In this document: positions 24,273-37,196 of the stretch, piece by piece
How the letters are laid out: every line of letters starts with the position of its first letter
Position numbering within the stretch: position 1 is the first letter of the stretch
Assembly: GCF_030247195.1 (NCBI RefSeq)
Contig: NC_080671.1
Coordinates: forward strand, 29,691,543-29,755,542
Origin: Topomyia yanbarensis
Taxonomy: Eukaryota; Arthropoda; Insecta; Diptera; Culicidae
Reading direction: 5' to 3'
DNA: 64,000 bases
Position numbers and translations under genes: made by a program
The notes under the pieces: generated by a model
Database searches by the model: none
Told to the model about the DNA's origin: nothing
The model's input: the letters and a program-made list of their open reading frames with translations, nothing else

Positions 24273-27200
24273 TAGGGTTCGTCGCGGTGCGGATGTGGGC
24301 GGTAAATGGATAGTCCGCACCGCAACCGCAAAAAAATATTAAAACCGCACCGCTTACCGCAACCGCACTGCATTTACCGCACCGCACCGCGCGGTAATGC
24401 GGTAAATGCGGTAAAATTCTGTATTTTTGAAAAATGTGTTGAAAAATTATTAATTTATTTGAATAACTATATATAATAAAAAATATTTCCTATTCACACG
24501 AACATTAACTTTGACGGACTCCTCAGAATGTAACATTTATTAAAAAATGTCAACTTTGCAAGGTTTATTAATAAAATGCCGTAGATCTTGAGATAAATAC
24601 TTTCGAAACAAGCTAAATATTAGCATAACACTGAAGTCCTATGAAATGTAGCTGTATTTCATCATTATACATACAAAAACGGTCTTCCGCAGCATTTAAA
24701 AGGAAAACTTTTAATTTAATTATTAGAAATCGTTCTACACATAACATAACAGGTATCCATCCTATCTCAACCGGTATAGAGTTGTTGAAGGACATTTGAA
24801 AAACTGCAAAAGATGTCTGATTTACAGCATACAGCAGAAATGTTTTTACAAATAGGGGATTTTAGGAACAACGTCAAAACACTTACTTCGTATTTTTCAA
24901 GAAATGGATGTATTCTTATTCAAATAGGGGAATTATGGTTAAAACCGATACCTTAAGCTTAACACTTTTTCTAAGTTGCCACAAAACCAATGAAATTATA
25001 ATTTTTATGCACAATTCTTCTTCAGAAAATTCTTAACAAGACTTAATTTTTTCAGCGCTTCAAAAAATTAATTTCATTAAAAAATATTGGTTGTAAAACT
25101 TGGAAAACAAAGTGACTTTTTGTAAGCACTGCGGGTAAAACCGGCACCCCATAGGGGTAAGATCGACACCCCCTTTAATATATTTTCTCTCCACTTTATT
25201 AAAATCTTTATCTTTATTAAAAATGAGATATATGCGTGATTAATAAAGTGTGAGTATGTATGATGCAAATATGTGCTTTTTATTGCTTCATCATGTAGTG
25301 AGGGGAAGAAAGTTCGAAAGCGTAGTACTATAAATAAGAGTATTTTATGCTATAGGATTATTTATTGATATGAGTATTTCCCAATAATCCTTGCGCACAT
25401 CATTGCAACCTTCAGCGTCATTTTATTTCATAAGAGAAGATTTGCAAGCGTTCTACGTTCTGCTAATTGGATTCATTCACTTATAAGTGACACACACACT
25501 TCTTAGTAAAACTATCTTTTTCAGATTTTATTTTTCGGACTCTGATCATCAACGATCTATTGGGGTATACATAATATCATTGTCTCATTGTGATAAAGTT
25601 CGTCTATGACAAACCAAGAGAACACTAGAAATTCGGTTTGATGAGCTTTTTGTAGAAATATCAAAAGCTTCGATAGAATCAGATAAGTAAAAAAAATTGA
25701 TTTTTAGAGAGACTTACAAGAAATAAACACAATAAAAGTATTTCTGTGTATTTCTGCTAATACTATAGTGTTCTAATAGGCTAATTGAAGTGTCACAAAG
25801 ATCCCCAGTATTTTGAAATGAATCGCAAGTATACACAACCATCTTAACAGCGTGTCGATTTTACCCCAACAGCGCACATTATTTTATGAAAGCAATTAAA
25901 AATATTGAATTTCTCAAACTCGTCTTCAATGCATCTAGTTGATCATAGGAAAGGCCGGTAATAATAGGTACTGAAAAATGGGGTGATTTGAAACGCTTTT
26001 GTTCGGTTAAAACCTTAAAATCTACTAAAAAAATTTAACATCCAGACGAGTATGAACGCTGCTGTCGTATGTTTTGTTTATTTTTATGACATTCGGCGCA
26101 CTAACGTAAATCCAATTTTTCTTCAAATGCTCTAAATAAACGTACTAATAATAATGTAGCATTATGAAATGAATAATTTGATTTCTAGGAAAAGTTGTGC
26201 GGTGTCGGTTTTTCCCACAATTTCCCTACTAAGATTGCTCCCTTAAAATTCAATGAGTTGTAATTTTCTAATAGCTAGTTCGAAAGTTCTACCTTTTTAT
26301 GTATTTTTTCTAATATTTTTCCCTAATGCCAATGGCAAAAACTTCAATAGAAGTTGGTAGGGGTCAAACATTTTCGTGTGCAAAATTTGGTATCTGGGCT
26401 AACTTTGATACTTGTAACAATATGAAGGGAGGCTTTGAGAAACACAAAAAATTCGAAATACCCTACACTAACTTAGAAAGCTTTAATTTCAAAAAGTTAC
26501 AAAATACTCCTAACTGAAAAATATTTGTTGTTAATTTGGTAGAAAATATTCCCAGTTGGACGAACAATGGACGTATGCGAAAAAAAGCGAACTGCAGGAA
26601 AATTCATTGCGAATTTACACAGAAACCAAAAGAGATAGAAATACGATGTTGAAGAACGAATGATAAGATTATCAGCCTAATTTGGACCCCTCCTTATTTT
26701 GGACGCTTTTCAAACATTTGTCTCCCTTACTACTGATTCTTCCAAATTCGATTGGTTTGATGATGATAATTTCATTCTTTGGGTTGTTTTTAAGTCTTAA
26801 GACATTTTTAAGTTCATCTTTAAGTTCTCGAAATTAACCAAATTCACAGTTGAGAAAATGTCATCGTAAACGATACATAATTTCACGATTGCCAAGAGGA
26901 ATCGGGAGAATTGAGGCATTTTTAAATTGGATTTGACAGTACAATTCAATTGTTTTTCAATGATTGGATTGTGCATTTTATATATTTGAAAAAGTTCGCT
27001 TGTAAATTTTTCAATGTGTTCAAAATATGTCGTGAAAATAATGATGCCAAATGATATTGGACACAGCTTATAGATTTTATTTCTTAGTAACAGATTGTTT
27101 TATCATATTAGAATAAACAAATTGTAAAAAATCAAGTAACGATAGGTCCAATACAGATTATATTTCGATTTCTTTTCAAATCATTGTCAAGTCCATGGAA

Positions 27201-27479
27201 ATTAGAGCAATTAAATGTTTATTATGTTTCCCTATTGTAAGGTAATAATTTGCGTCGTTCTTAAATGCTAAAAAAGAAAGTTTTAGTTCACTTTTTAATT
27301 CAGACTGCAGACTTTATCAATTATTTTTTAAGCTCGGTTGCGGTAATACCGCGCGGTAAAAGCTCATTTCCCGCATCGCATCCGCGAGAAAAAGTGTCTC
27401 ACCGCACCGCAGTTATTGCGGTGCGGGTGCGGTAAATACCGCGCGGCTGCGGTAATTACCGCAACCGTGACGAACCCTA
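24273..27479. mobile_element. hAT-like element A with GCGGTAA subterminal arrays
   Basis: Inverted termini TAGGGTTCGTCGCGGT and TAGGGTTCGTCACGGT, followed by 130-150 bp arrays of ACCGCACCGC, CCGCAACCGC and GCGGTAAATGC words. The 8-bp duplication is TCGTACAC (24265-24272) and TCGTACAT (27480-27487), one mismatch. TAGGG ends with 8-bp duplication fit hAT. No transposase. A TA-flanked MITE sits inside at 24927-26226. Both flanks align with the shorter copy B at 31075-32709. Confidence 0.82.
24927..26226. mobile_element. TA-flanked MITE, family TAGGGGAATT, copy 1
   Basis: A 1.3-kb element starting GGGGAATTATGGTTAAAACC and ending with the complement of GGGAAATTGTGGGAAAAACC; TA lies on both sides (24925-24926, 26227-26228). 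The word GGTAAAACCGACACC and variants recur near both ends and internally at 25132-25172. The second copy, 55743-57076, lies in the opposite orientation. No coding. It inserted into hAT-like element A. Confidence 0.8.
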
Positions 27480-27487
27480 TCGTACAT

Positions 27488-28290
27488 AGTTAATCAATCA
27501 GCGTTAACTCGGGAGCTGCCAAAACTGTTGGATTATCTGGAAGTTACTTTTGTTCGAGTACAAAAAACCCCTCACAACTGTCTTCAAAGTACTAACCAAA
27601 CGTCGAAGTCGAAACTATTGTTCACTGCGGTTGATGGTCATTTGGAACATTAATGTCCAAAATTGCATACCAACCTCAATACCGTACGGTAAATCAGTCT
27701 CCTTGAAGTTTATAAATGTTATCGAGCAAGTAAACAACCCAACTAAGACCTTAAATTACAAACATTCTCCAAAATCTGGCCCCCTAAATAGCTACGACTA
27801 TAGATAGGTGCTGCCGATATTCCATGAATATGTCAAATAAATACCGGTCCTTAGCTGATTCAAGCCACAAACAATTTTAAAGTTTCTAAATACTGCTAAG
27901 TTTTTAGCAAATTGTAGTTTGTCTGAGCGAAACAAGTTAAAATAAATAAAGCATCTTTCGTTTCTCTTAATCATCAATTTGCAGAAAATAGCCAAGAGAC
28001 TCGAGAAAAAATGAATAATTTAATTCAATAGAGTGAGAGAAAAAATGAATAATTTAATTCAATAGAGTTCTATGCAAACGATTTCACTCACACTACTTGG
28101 GGGTTTGTTTTCCTCCAGCTGTCATATATAAAACTGTCAGCCTAATTAAACATTTGAATTAGCTCTCGTAAAGTATTTATAATGGTGTTGAAATGCTCTA
28201 TGTCGCTGTATAACTGATTCGGGGGACGTACAATTCCGGTTGATCATATTTCATCTTGAAAATAATCCGACCGAAAAGTTATTTTCGATT
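27488..28290. other. Unassigned DNA
   Basis: No gene recognised. A 28-bp direct duplication occurs near 28007-28066: GAGAAAAAATGAATAATTTA followed by ATTCAATAGAGT appears twice in a row. The frame at 27550-27807 (+) resembles nothing I know. Confidence 0.4.
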
Positions 28291-28298
28291 TGTTTTCC

Positions 28299-30432
28299 TA
28301 GGGTTACCAAATGGACTGAGAGCAAATTAAGGACATCCCTGCCAAATCTATTCGGAATTCGAGCCAGAATCATTTATCACTTGAGCCAGAATTTTGAAAA
28401 AGTCGGGATTCTGGCTTATTTTCCAGCAGTTGATCTGGGACGTTGAATCTTGATCGAGACAAATTTAAATGGTGTAGTGTCAATATTGAGCGAAGATAAC
28501 CACTTTGGCCAAACCTCATATCGAGCTATCCAACAAATTTTGGTTACTTCTGAGTAAAAGAACTTTTGGTTGGAATGAGTCGCAGAGAGTATTCATTAAC
28601 AAAAACAATCGCTGGAAGTATTTGAAATTGACAATTGAAATTGATTCTCTTGGAATAAAGTTGATCTGAATAATTTAATACAGGGTGATTCATCATGACG
28701 TTTTTTTTGATCTCGCAAAAATTTGAAAATTGAGTGAATCGCGAAATATTTATTTGTCAATCAAAAGAACATTTTTGCCATTTATTGTTTGAAAACAATT
28801 TCTTTTAAATATTGACCATGTTGGCGCTTGAGGTAATCCATTCGACTGGTCCAATTTTTGATGACGAATTTCAAGTGGTATCTAGCTAATTAGTCGAGTA
28901 ATGTTGGTTTCTGATGCTTGGGAACAGTGCTGCATTCGGTAACCGTAAACAGAAAACCATCCTACACGGTCGCAAGCACTCATATTCGACTCTCTTTCCA
29001 TGTAAGCTCTCACACTGATATAGCAACATATACTGTCAGTCATACTACGTGAGTACCTTTGCGGAAAAATGTTCTGTCTTTTTGCTCTTTTGCTCACTTC
29101 GTTTCGTTTCAGCTTGACTGAAACCTCTCGATGACAGTCAGTTTCGAAAATTATTGTCATTAAGTCTGGCAAGGGAAGTTTTAAATTCTGCACGATACAA
29201 GCCTTGAATTCAATATTACAGTTCAAATACATTAGGTACCTATTTAAAAGTGGTTTGGTTGCTAACCAAAGATTGTTCGAGAAAAATTGTATTTCAATTT
29301 CCTTCGCCGTTTGGATAAGAGCTGTAATAGAATTACGCGCATTCATAAATTCATTTGATGTATGACTATGGAACTAGCTAAAGCAATGTAATATTTAATA
29401 ATATAATATTCGTGTTGCATTCTATGGGCTTCCCTAATAATATGAAACTGACTTTTATTTATTCGCAATCGCAGTAGGCAGAGTTGAAATGCAAGGAAAA
29501 CAAAACAAATAGATTTTAATTTTTTCGTCATATTGATGTGTTTGGTTAGTTAAAAATGTGCTCTATCTCTTGATAAATATGTTTACAGGTAACCAGGTGA
29601 AAAAGCATATACGTATCTTTCAAGTTTAAATTTCAGTATATTACTGTTTTCGTTCGAATATAAGGCAAGCGCAGAAGGGTCAATAAATACTGTTTAGTGA
29701 TTGAATCATATGGTGATAATTCAATGAATAAAACTAAGCTTGTTGAATTTACGAGGTAGACAAAACAGCGCGAGGTAAACAAAACGGAAAGAGGAGAATT
29801 TGCATTGTGTGCTCACTTGACTCTGCTGTCTGCGCTGCGCGCCGTCATTTTTTTTTCTCACTCTCCCTCGTCACTGTTGCTGGCACTCACTATGCTAAGT
29901 TTTGGTTGCTCAAGTTCTCTCAACTAAAAACGACGATCATTTTGATTTGTGACCGAAGTTTTACGTACATTTTGATGAAAAGGTGATAGTCATGATTTCG
30001 TGCAACTCTGCTTGGGAATGTCACCGCCGCTATGTTTTCTTCAATGCGTGCTAGATGTGGTCGATTCGTTCGCTAATCATCCAATAACGAGAATTGCAAC
30101 TTTTACTCTTTGATTGTATGGCGAATAGTGGAGTAAGTTGGCCGATTATGTCGACCATATTATGGTCGGAGTGCACGAAACACATTTCTCACAGATCGCT
30201 GATTTTCGAAATATAGTTGAATAAATTTGAAAATGGTGAGCATACTGTGGTGGCGAACAATACTAAACGACAATAACATGACATGCCCTGTTAAAAACAT
30301 CATGTTGAACCACGTTGTATATGCCAAGGTCTGAGACTAAAAATAAGGACATTTGAATTAAAATAAGGACGCTTTCCAAAAACCTCGAAAATAAGGACAT
30401 GTCCTTTAAAATAAGGACGGTTGGTAACCCTA
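28299..30432. mobile_element. TAGGGTTACCAA-ended hAT-like element
   Basis: The left end reads TAGGGTTACCAA and the right end is its complement, TTGGTAACCCTA. GTTTTCC flanks both ends (28292-28298 and 30433-30439), extendable to 8 bp if the terminal T is counted as target. The repeat AAAATAAGGACA-like lies near the right end and AATTAAGGACATCC near the left, as subterminal words. The internal open frame at 28882-29346 (-), 154 codons, is not recognised as a transposase. hAT membership is inferred from termini and duplication length. Confidence 0.6.
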
Positions 30433-30439
30433 GTTTTCC

Positions 30440-31066
30440 TCCATCTATGACAGGTGGAGGAAAACAAACCGTAGAACACACCAATACAGTTACAGATTGT
30501 CAAGTACTCTATAACATATATTTTTGATAAAAAAGTAATTTTTTTCAACATCCACTATTATCGGTGATTCAAACACCGTGTAGAGTGTAGAAGTAAAAGA
30601 ATGATACAGCATGAATATGGCCTCTCTGAACAAAACAACCAAACTAATACTTCGTTTCCCCTAATTCCAAAAGTACTGACCTGAGCACACAGATACTCAT
30701 TTTCCCCTCACACAACCAACGAAGCGAAGCGAAAGAATGGAGAAACTGCCAGTCTGTTAGCGAAGACACATTACACAGAGACTGTATGACAGAGTGCTGT
30801 CAGTTCGGAGCGCTCACGCGTGGCACACTTCGATCCGGTGGAATAAGTGAGCCAACCGCGCTATGTTGTTGATTGGTTTTTGGTGAGTTTTGGTTAGGAA
30901 TGCCGTCGGAATGGTTTTCCAAATGGGCTAGTTTCTTACCAATGGTGTTGTATTTCAATTCCAAATTAATAGTGCACTCGACATTCTAATCTTCTTCTCT
31001 TACTTTGCTCGTTAATCGTAGATGTATTAGTTTTTAATTTTCAGCAAGTAAGAATAAGAGAGTATA
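30440..31066. other. Unassigned DNA
   Basis: No gene or transposon end recognised. A GC-richer patch at 30700-30850 has no reading frame worth calling. Confidence 0.4.
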
Positions 31067-31074
31067 TATAGGCA

Positions 31075-32709
31075 TAGGGTTCGTCGCGGTGCGGATGTGG
31101 GCGGTAAATGGATAGTCCGCACCGCAACCGCAAAAAAATAATAAAACCGCACCGCATACCGCAACCGCATTGCATTTACCGCACCGCACCGCGCGGTAAT
31201 GCGGTAAATGCGGTAAAAATCATGTATTTTTAAAAATTATTCATTTATTTTGTATAACCATATATAATAAAATGTTATTCTTATTTACACCAAAATTACC
31301 TTTACGGACTCCTCTGAATGTAATATTTATGAAAAAAATCAACGTGAAAGTTTTATTAAGGGGGGGAGTGGTAAGGGTTTTGGCGCAAAAAAATACTTTT
31401 TTGCGATTTTTTTAAACTTGGAGTTAAGCGAATTGATAAAAAGTTTTGTACATTATAGTGTATCATTTCAATAACATGCTGTAATCCATGCAGTCGACAA
31501 ACGACTCGGTGACGAAGCTTTTTGTAGAACGTCTCTGGAAAAACATGGTTTGCGGTGGTACCTGCTATTCAAAAACTACTTAAGCGGTTTCATTCAAACT
31601 TTGCATACACATTCTATGTAAAAATACCTAACCTCTACGCTGAGATTTCAAGATAAATTTTCAATTAAGGCAAAAACTGTCCAAACTATTCAAAATTTGG
31701 CATCTGGGCTAATTTTTACACTTTTCACAGTATGAGGGGAGGCTTTGAGAAACACAAAAAAATCGCAATGCCCTACACTAACTACGAAAGCTCTACTTTC
31801 AAAAATTTACAAAATACTCCTAACTGAAAAATATTAATTTGGTAGAAAAAATTCCCAGTTAGACGAACAATGGATGCACGCGAAAAAAAAATCCTCCAAA
31901 TTCGTTTGGTTTGATGATGATAATTACATTCTGTGGGTTGTTTTTAAATCTAAGTATGATTAGTTCATCTTTAAGTTCTCCAAATTAATCAAAATTCACA
32001 GTTGAGAAAATGTCATCGAAAACGATTCATAATTCCGCGATTTCCAAGAGAAATCGAGAGAAATGGTGCATTTTTAATTGGATTTGACAGCACAATTTCA
32101 ATGATTGGATTGTGCGTTTTATGTATTTGAAAAGGCTCGTTTGTAAATTTTTAGTTTGAAGTATTAAATAAATAGTTTTCAAAATATGTCGTAAAAATAA
32201 TGGTGCCAAATTATATTGGACACAGCTTATAGATTTTATTTCTTAGTAATAGTATATTTTATCATAATAGAATAACCAAAATGTAAAAAATCAAATTGCG
32301 ATAGGTCGAATACAGATTATATTCGAATTTCTTCTCAAATCATTGTCAAGTCTATGGAAATTAGAGCAATTAAATGTTTATTATGTTTCTCTATTGTAGG
32401 GTAATAAGTAAGACTCGAACGTTCTGACAGAAGAATTTTCCTAATAATGACATTGATAAGCATTCGTTCAGAAAATAAATCTAGTTGCGTCCTTCTCAAA
32501 TGGTAAAAGTCATAGTTTTAATTCACTTTTTAATGCAGACTGCAGACAATTATTTTTTGAAGCGCGGTTGCGGTAATACCGCGCGGTAGAAGCTCATTTC
32601 CCGCACCGCATCCGCGGGAAAAAGGGTCTCACCGCACCGCAATTTTTGCGGTGCGGGTGCGGTAAATACCGCGCGGTTGCGGTAATTACCGCAACCGCGA
32701 CGAACCCTA
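31075..32709. mobile_element. hAT-like element B with GCGGTAA subterminal arrays
   Basis: Same family as the element at 24273-27479, 1635 bp. Termini are TAGGGTTCGTCGCGGT on both sides. The 8-bp duplication TATAGGCA is perfect (31067-31074 and 32710-32717). The first 280 bp and the last 1.0 kb align with element A; the middle (about 31370-31680, beginning with a G-run and GAGTGGTAAGGGTTTTGGCG) does not and may be a fragment of another repeat. No transposase. Confidence 0.87.
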
Positions 32710-32726
32710 TATAGGCATACTACATA

Positions 32727-33723
32727 GGGGAACATGGGAAGATATTCTATTATTGGCTATGGCGTGTTCTATTAGGTTCTTGATTTTTTTCAAAAATGCT
32801 TTTATACTTGTTTCGATCCTTTAAGGTAATTTTATAAGTTTGGAATGCAAAATCCTTTCCATATTGAAAATATGCCGTAATTAATAAATTTGTGTTAACT
32901 GATGTATTTTTTATCAAACTTTGTGAGGAGATATCTGCTCGACTAATAAATACTTTTAAAGTACTCATATTATACTCCTTATGAAGTAGATTATGATTCA
33001 CATAAATGTTGGAATAAGTATTACTAAAATTTGTAGGACATTGAACGCAATAAATAATGTTGGGGAGACTTGACCAAGTGGCAATAAGCTGAAGAATGAT
33101 AAAAAATGTCTGATATTTACTATTCTGTGGTACATACTGTTAATGTTAATCACGCAAAAAATCACACCTAGTAATCAAAGTTGGCAGTAATATGAGTGAT
33201 TTCGTGACGTGTGAATAGTAGACCGGCACAAAAATGGACTTTTTATCGGAACACCACCAAATCGAATAGTAATTGGCTTCAGAAGCCCCATTCCAAATAC
33301 AAACTTGTTGGTTTACTCACAAGAATTTTTCAGTTTGTATGTAAAAATATATGAAATATCGGCAATGGAAACAATAAATTCAGTAAAAAATACCAGCATC
33401 AGCTTATGTATCCTAAAATCTTCAGATGTACACCTGAAGATGAAGGGATCAACAGGCAATGTAAGCAGTACAGTTAATCCTTAAAAAGAAATGCATTTAA
33501 AAAATCGAGATTTATGAAATGAAACCCTTTTATATTTTTACTGCTAACCAAGAATCTCGGCATTATGGAAAAAATGATTAGGGTATGTTTTATGTCATTA
33601 TTTTTTGTTCCCATTTTTCAAAATTCTCTTGATCAAGTCTCCCCAGGCCTCACGTTCACAGAATTTTTTTGATAACTTTTGAAAAATTAAATTAAAAATT
33701 CTGCAAAAAATCATGAACACGCA
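32727..33723. mobile_element. TA-flanked MITE, family TAGGGGAACATG, truncated copy
   Basis: It begins TA then GGGGAACATGGGAAGA (32725 on) and aligns in inverse orientation with the complete copy at 51657-52568. It contains internal GGGGAGACTTGACCAAG-type words at 33062 and, inverted, at 33631-33648. The far end is missing: after GCAAAAAATCATGAACACG the sequence changes to a Tc1-like element. It lies 10 bp from hAT-like element B's right duplication. Confidence 0.78.
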
Positions 33724-33984
33724 CAATACCTTAGCCCAGAGACGCTGAAGAAAGCCATTGTCCGAGAGTGGGCCAAAATACCGGCGTCACATTTAGGCAG
33801 CTTGTGATTCGTGTTTGACTATTGCAATGCCATAGTCACGGTGAAAGATGATCATAACGAGCAAAAGTGAATTGATTCTGTATTTTTGATTATATTTAAA
33901 CCTTTGTACGTTGAAATAAATAAAAAATAATATTCTAAACCGAATTTATAGCCTTTTTAATTGGTTTCACTTCGACGGACACTG
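33724..33984 (+). pseudogene. Tc1-like transposase C-terminus and right end
   Basis: The + strand reads YLSPETLKKAIVREWAKIPA, a stop, then CNAIVTVKDDHNEQK, which fits the last 45-50 residues of Tc1-like transposases (after the third catalytic acid). The element ends about 130 bp on with the complement of CAGTGTCCGTCGAAGTGAAA, followed by TA at 33985-33986. The left part, including the catalytic core, is absent; the junction is with the truncated MITE. An immobile fragment. Confidence 0.65.
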
Positions 33985-33986
33985 TA

Positions 33987-36119
33987 TTATCGAAAGACCG
34001 TTTAGACACGTTTCCAGATTAGCGGTATTTCTACAGTTTAAATAAAATACTAGATTTGTAAAAAGTTTTAAAAGGAATAGAAAATCATGTTTTGGAAGAC
34101 GCTTTTAACAATAAAATCGCTTCAAATGAAAAATTATAAATATATGTGCTAAATTCGAAAGGGAGGGTCTAAGGTTGGATATGGTTTCCTGTAAATTAAA
34201 GTCGAATGTGTGTATTACTGCCAACAAAGCCAATGCAGCACCCATTTTGCAGTTCATTCTCCATTCACCTAACTTTCTATGTATGTACAAAACGTCACGC
34301 TGCGTTGGAAGTGCATCCGCATTTTTTCCACCCTCGACGGGGACTAGGAACTTGATCAGCGGGAGCTAACTTGGCGTGAAAAAGTACTTCCCGTCAGCGT
34401 GTCTGACACTGTTGTATTATTCAGAATAACAGTATCGTCTGTGAACAATACAAACCCTTTCTCGTCAATGTAAAATAATGCAATAACAACAAAGAAAAAG
34501 TTATTGAGCTGATCAGTTTTAGCTGATAACGCACTATAAACACTTTCTATTTGTTTCCCGCAAACAAATAGGTTAATAGTTTGCTTTACTTACAGTGTTC
34601 AATGCCCCTCGTGTATAGTGATACCAAAACGATAAAGGGGAGAAAATCCACCAAAAGTAAAAAAGGATTCATTTGTTCGAAGCGGAAATTTCGATAAGGA
34701 TCGATTAATTCGTATCACGCACGTGCCTCCGACACAAACTCGAAGCTGGGTTGCTGTTACACAACAACAAACAACCACGGCCTGGGTACAGTGGTTCAGT
34801 GAGTACGCGGGAGATGGGAAAGAACGCTGATCTTATCGTGGATTCATTATCAAACCACCAACACACACACCCCGTTGTGCCACACTTCGGGGTGTTAAAA
34901 ATGCATTGCATGGGAATTGGTATTTTGATATGTTAATATGGGGCTTGAAAGATGAACACGGGTTGCTTTGATTGATGGTTCAATTTGGTGGTGGAGAGGT
35001 GATACTCTTGCAAAAGGGACGTTTCCCAGGTGGTCTTTTCCAACTGCTTGCGGTTGCAGTAAATTGGAATTATATTTATTGTCAAGCGACTTGTGTATTA
35101 AATGATTTAGGGATTTTCGAAAATCGTTGGGATATATCTTGAAACTGACGTGCCAGTGGGAATCCCATAAAAGTTTGAATAAATAAAAATTCTCAGATTT
35201 GAAATCGTTTTGTGTTCAGCTTGAGCAATAAATTTTTGGTAAAAAAATTAGCTCTGTGAAAAATTCGGGTTGCTTGATGAGTTCCAACATTCTCTTGAAT
35301 TTAAATAATTAGAATGGAAAGAGTTGCAAAAGATGGTGATAGAAATAGGAATAATTTCGAACGAGTAACACGTTAAAAATCTATTCATCAACACTAATTC
35401 ATTGTAGTCATTTGTTCAAAATAATTGAACCAAGCAATAATACAAAGAGATTTCTGTTCCTTGAAAACACTACCGCAAAATTGAATAGTTGATCAAAGAG
35501 CAGTTCCAACACGACTTTATTCAAACTATAGTGTCGATGATCACGGGTCAATAGGTACTGAAGATTCGCCACGTCTGCATTTTTTAATCTACTTTAATAT
35601 TCCGTTATTACTAACAAGCCCGTGCATTAGATTATCAATATCTTGTGTTTCCCTTCAATGGTCGTTATTTTCACTCTTATTCGCGTATTTTCTTAATCCA
35701 CAATATTGGACGCTATCATAACTATTGGGCCATATCACATGTTAATGTAATGAGGCAATCAAAAATTAAAATCTAAGCTCCTAACAAATCAAACATCCTT
35801 GAATTAATAAAATTTAAATTGCTAGCAACACTCCCGATGACCGGCTGTCCGGAGTTGAAGTTGATTCTGATGGAATTCATTTTCAATAATCGGTTATACT
35901 AAATCTAAATATTTAACATGAACATGAAGTCACCGAAACTGTCGGATAAAGAGACAACACGTCGTTTTCGATTATTTTTATGACTTATTTAGCCGATAAC
36001 ATCCCAAAATTAAAGAACTGAATATATTTATTCTAATCAATCAGTGAACTGTTCAGACGTAAGTAAATATATAACTTCTACAACACAAAATTATATTCTC
36101 GGTCATATCGCTTTCTTGA
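33987..36119. other. Unassigned AT-rich DNA
   Basis: No gene, RNA or repeat boundary recognised on either strand. Short overlapping frames at 34105-34369 and 34705-34936 lie on opposite strands over the same bases and are not credible. Confidence 0.45.
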
Positions 36120-36430
36120 AGCGAATCCTGACTAAATTCCTACCCACTACCCAATCCGTGGTACTGCCACTGAGTCGGGGGCTTCCGTTAATTAAGTACC
36201 ACATCAACACTTCCTTTCTAACATCACAAGTTACGGTAAAGATGGTCGTGGCCCACAATTGTGGCTCTTACACCAAGTTCTTGCTTGGACAGGTACCCGT
36301 TATTCCCGAACAATGTTCCTCAAGTAGTCTGTGTGGGAATGAGAGTACTGTGACCTTACGCAACGCAACGCATCAAGTGTGAGCTTAAAATTATTTCCTT
36401 TCGAAAGATGGTAATAAATACATACATAAA
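36120..36430 (+). repeat. Probable 3' end of a retroelement
   Basis: A GC-balanced block in AT-rich surroundings, continuous with an open stretch from 36044, ending in GGTAATAAATACATACATAAA, a simple-sequence tail like those of some mosquito LINEs. The protein-level reading is not one I recognise. The class is a guess from the tail. Confidence 0.3.
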
Positions 36431-37196
36431 TTTCATACCTCGATATAAAACAACTTAAATTTTGTTTCCGATACGCTATATCGAAGGCAAATCCAAATCG
36501 TTCAAAGACGTTCGAGGATTACTCAAAGAAAAGATGGGTAGGTAATGTCAGAGACATAACCGGACCAAAATAGACTGTACTTTAGGCTGTTAATTGGAAA
36601 TTTTACTGTCTTCTGAAATATTGTATTAAAATCAGGTTGAAGGTAGTTTAACTTTTTGCTATTTTATACTCTAACATACAATTAGTGATTCTTACTGGGC
36701 AGATAGCGAAACAACTACTGTTAAAATAAGGGTTATTAATATATACGAATAGAACGATGTTGGCCGTTATTATGGTACGTTAAACATTGGATAGCAGAAG
36801 CCATTCGCAATGACTGACGAATGCAGCAGGTTCTTATGTTGTAAAATGAATCGACGCTCGACCGTCTTCGACAAAGTTGCAAGGGAGAATATTTTTAAAA
36901 CTTTTGCCGATGAAATGCTGTCTCTGTCACCCACAGTTATCGAGTTATGAGAAGTTTTCTCAGATGAACTCCTTAAATTCGTATTTTTACTTATTTTCTG
37001 TTTCTGATTTTTCGCGTAACAATGTTTGGAATTCAAATGTTTTAAAATATTTCTCCGGTAAATGAAGCAATTGTACAAAAAATGTGCATCTTTTAGCTCT
37101 TCTTCTAAACTAAAATTCACACGATAAAACTGATTCAAAAGAAATCCTGTTAAAAAAATCATTCTTTTTTTTTCATTGTTTCGGTCAGATTTAAAG
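36431..37196. other. Unassigned DNA
   Basis: Includes the downstream part of a minus-strand open stretch (37240-36770) that starts in the H2A pseudogene and runs on without histone similarity. Nothing else recognised. Confidence 0.4.

Noticed and set aside
28882..29346. A 154-codon minus-strand frame inside the TAGGGTTACCAA element
   Set aside because: No transposase motifs or recognised domain; length is within chance range for this DNA. Kept only as a remark in the element entry.
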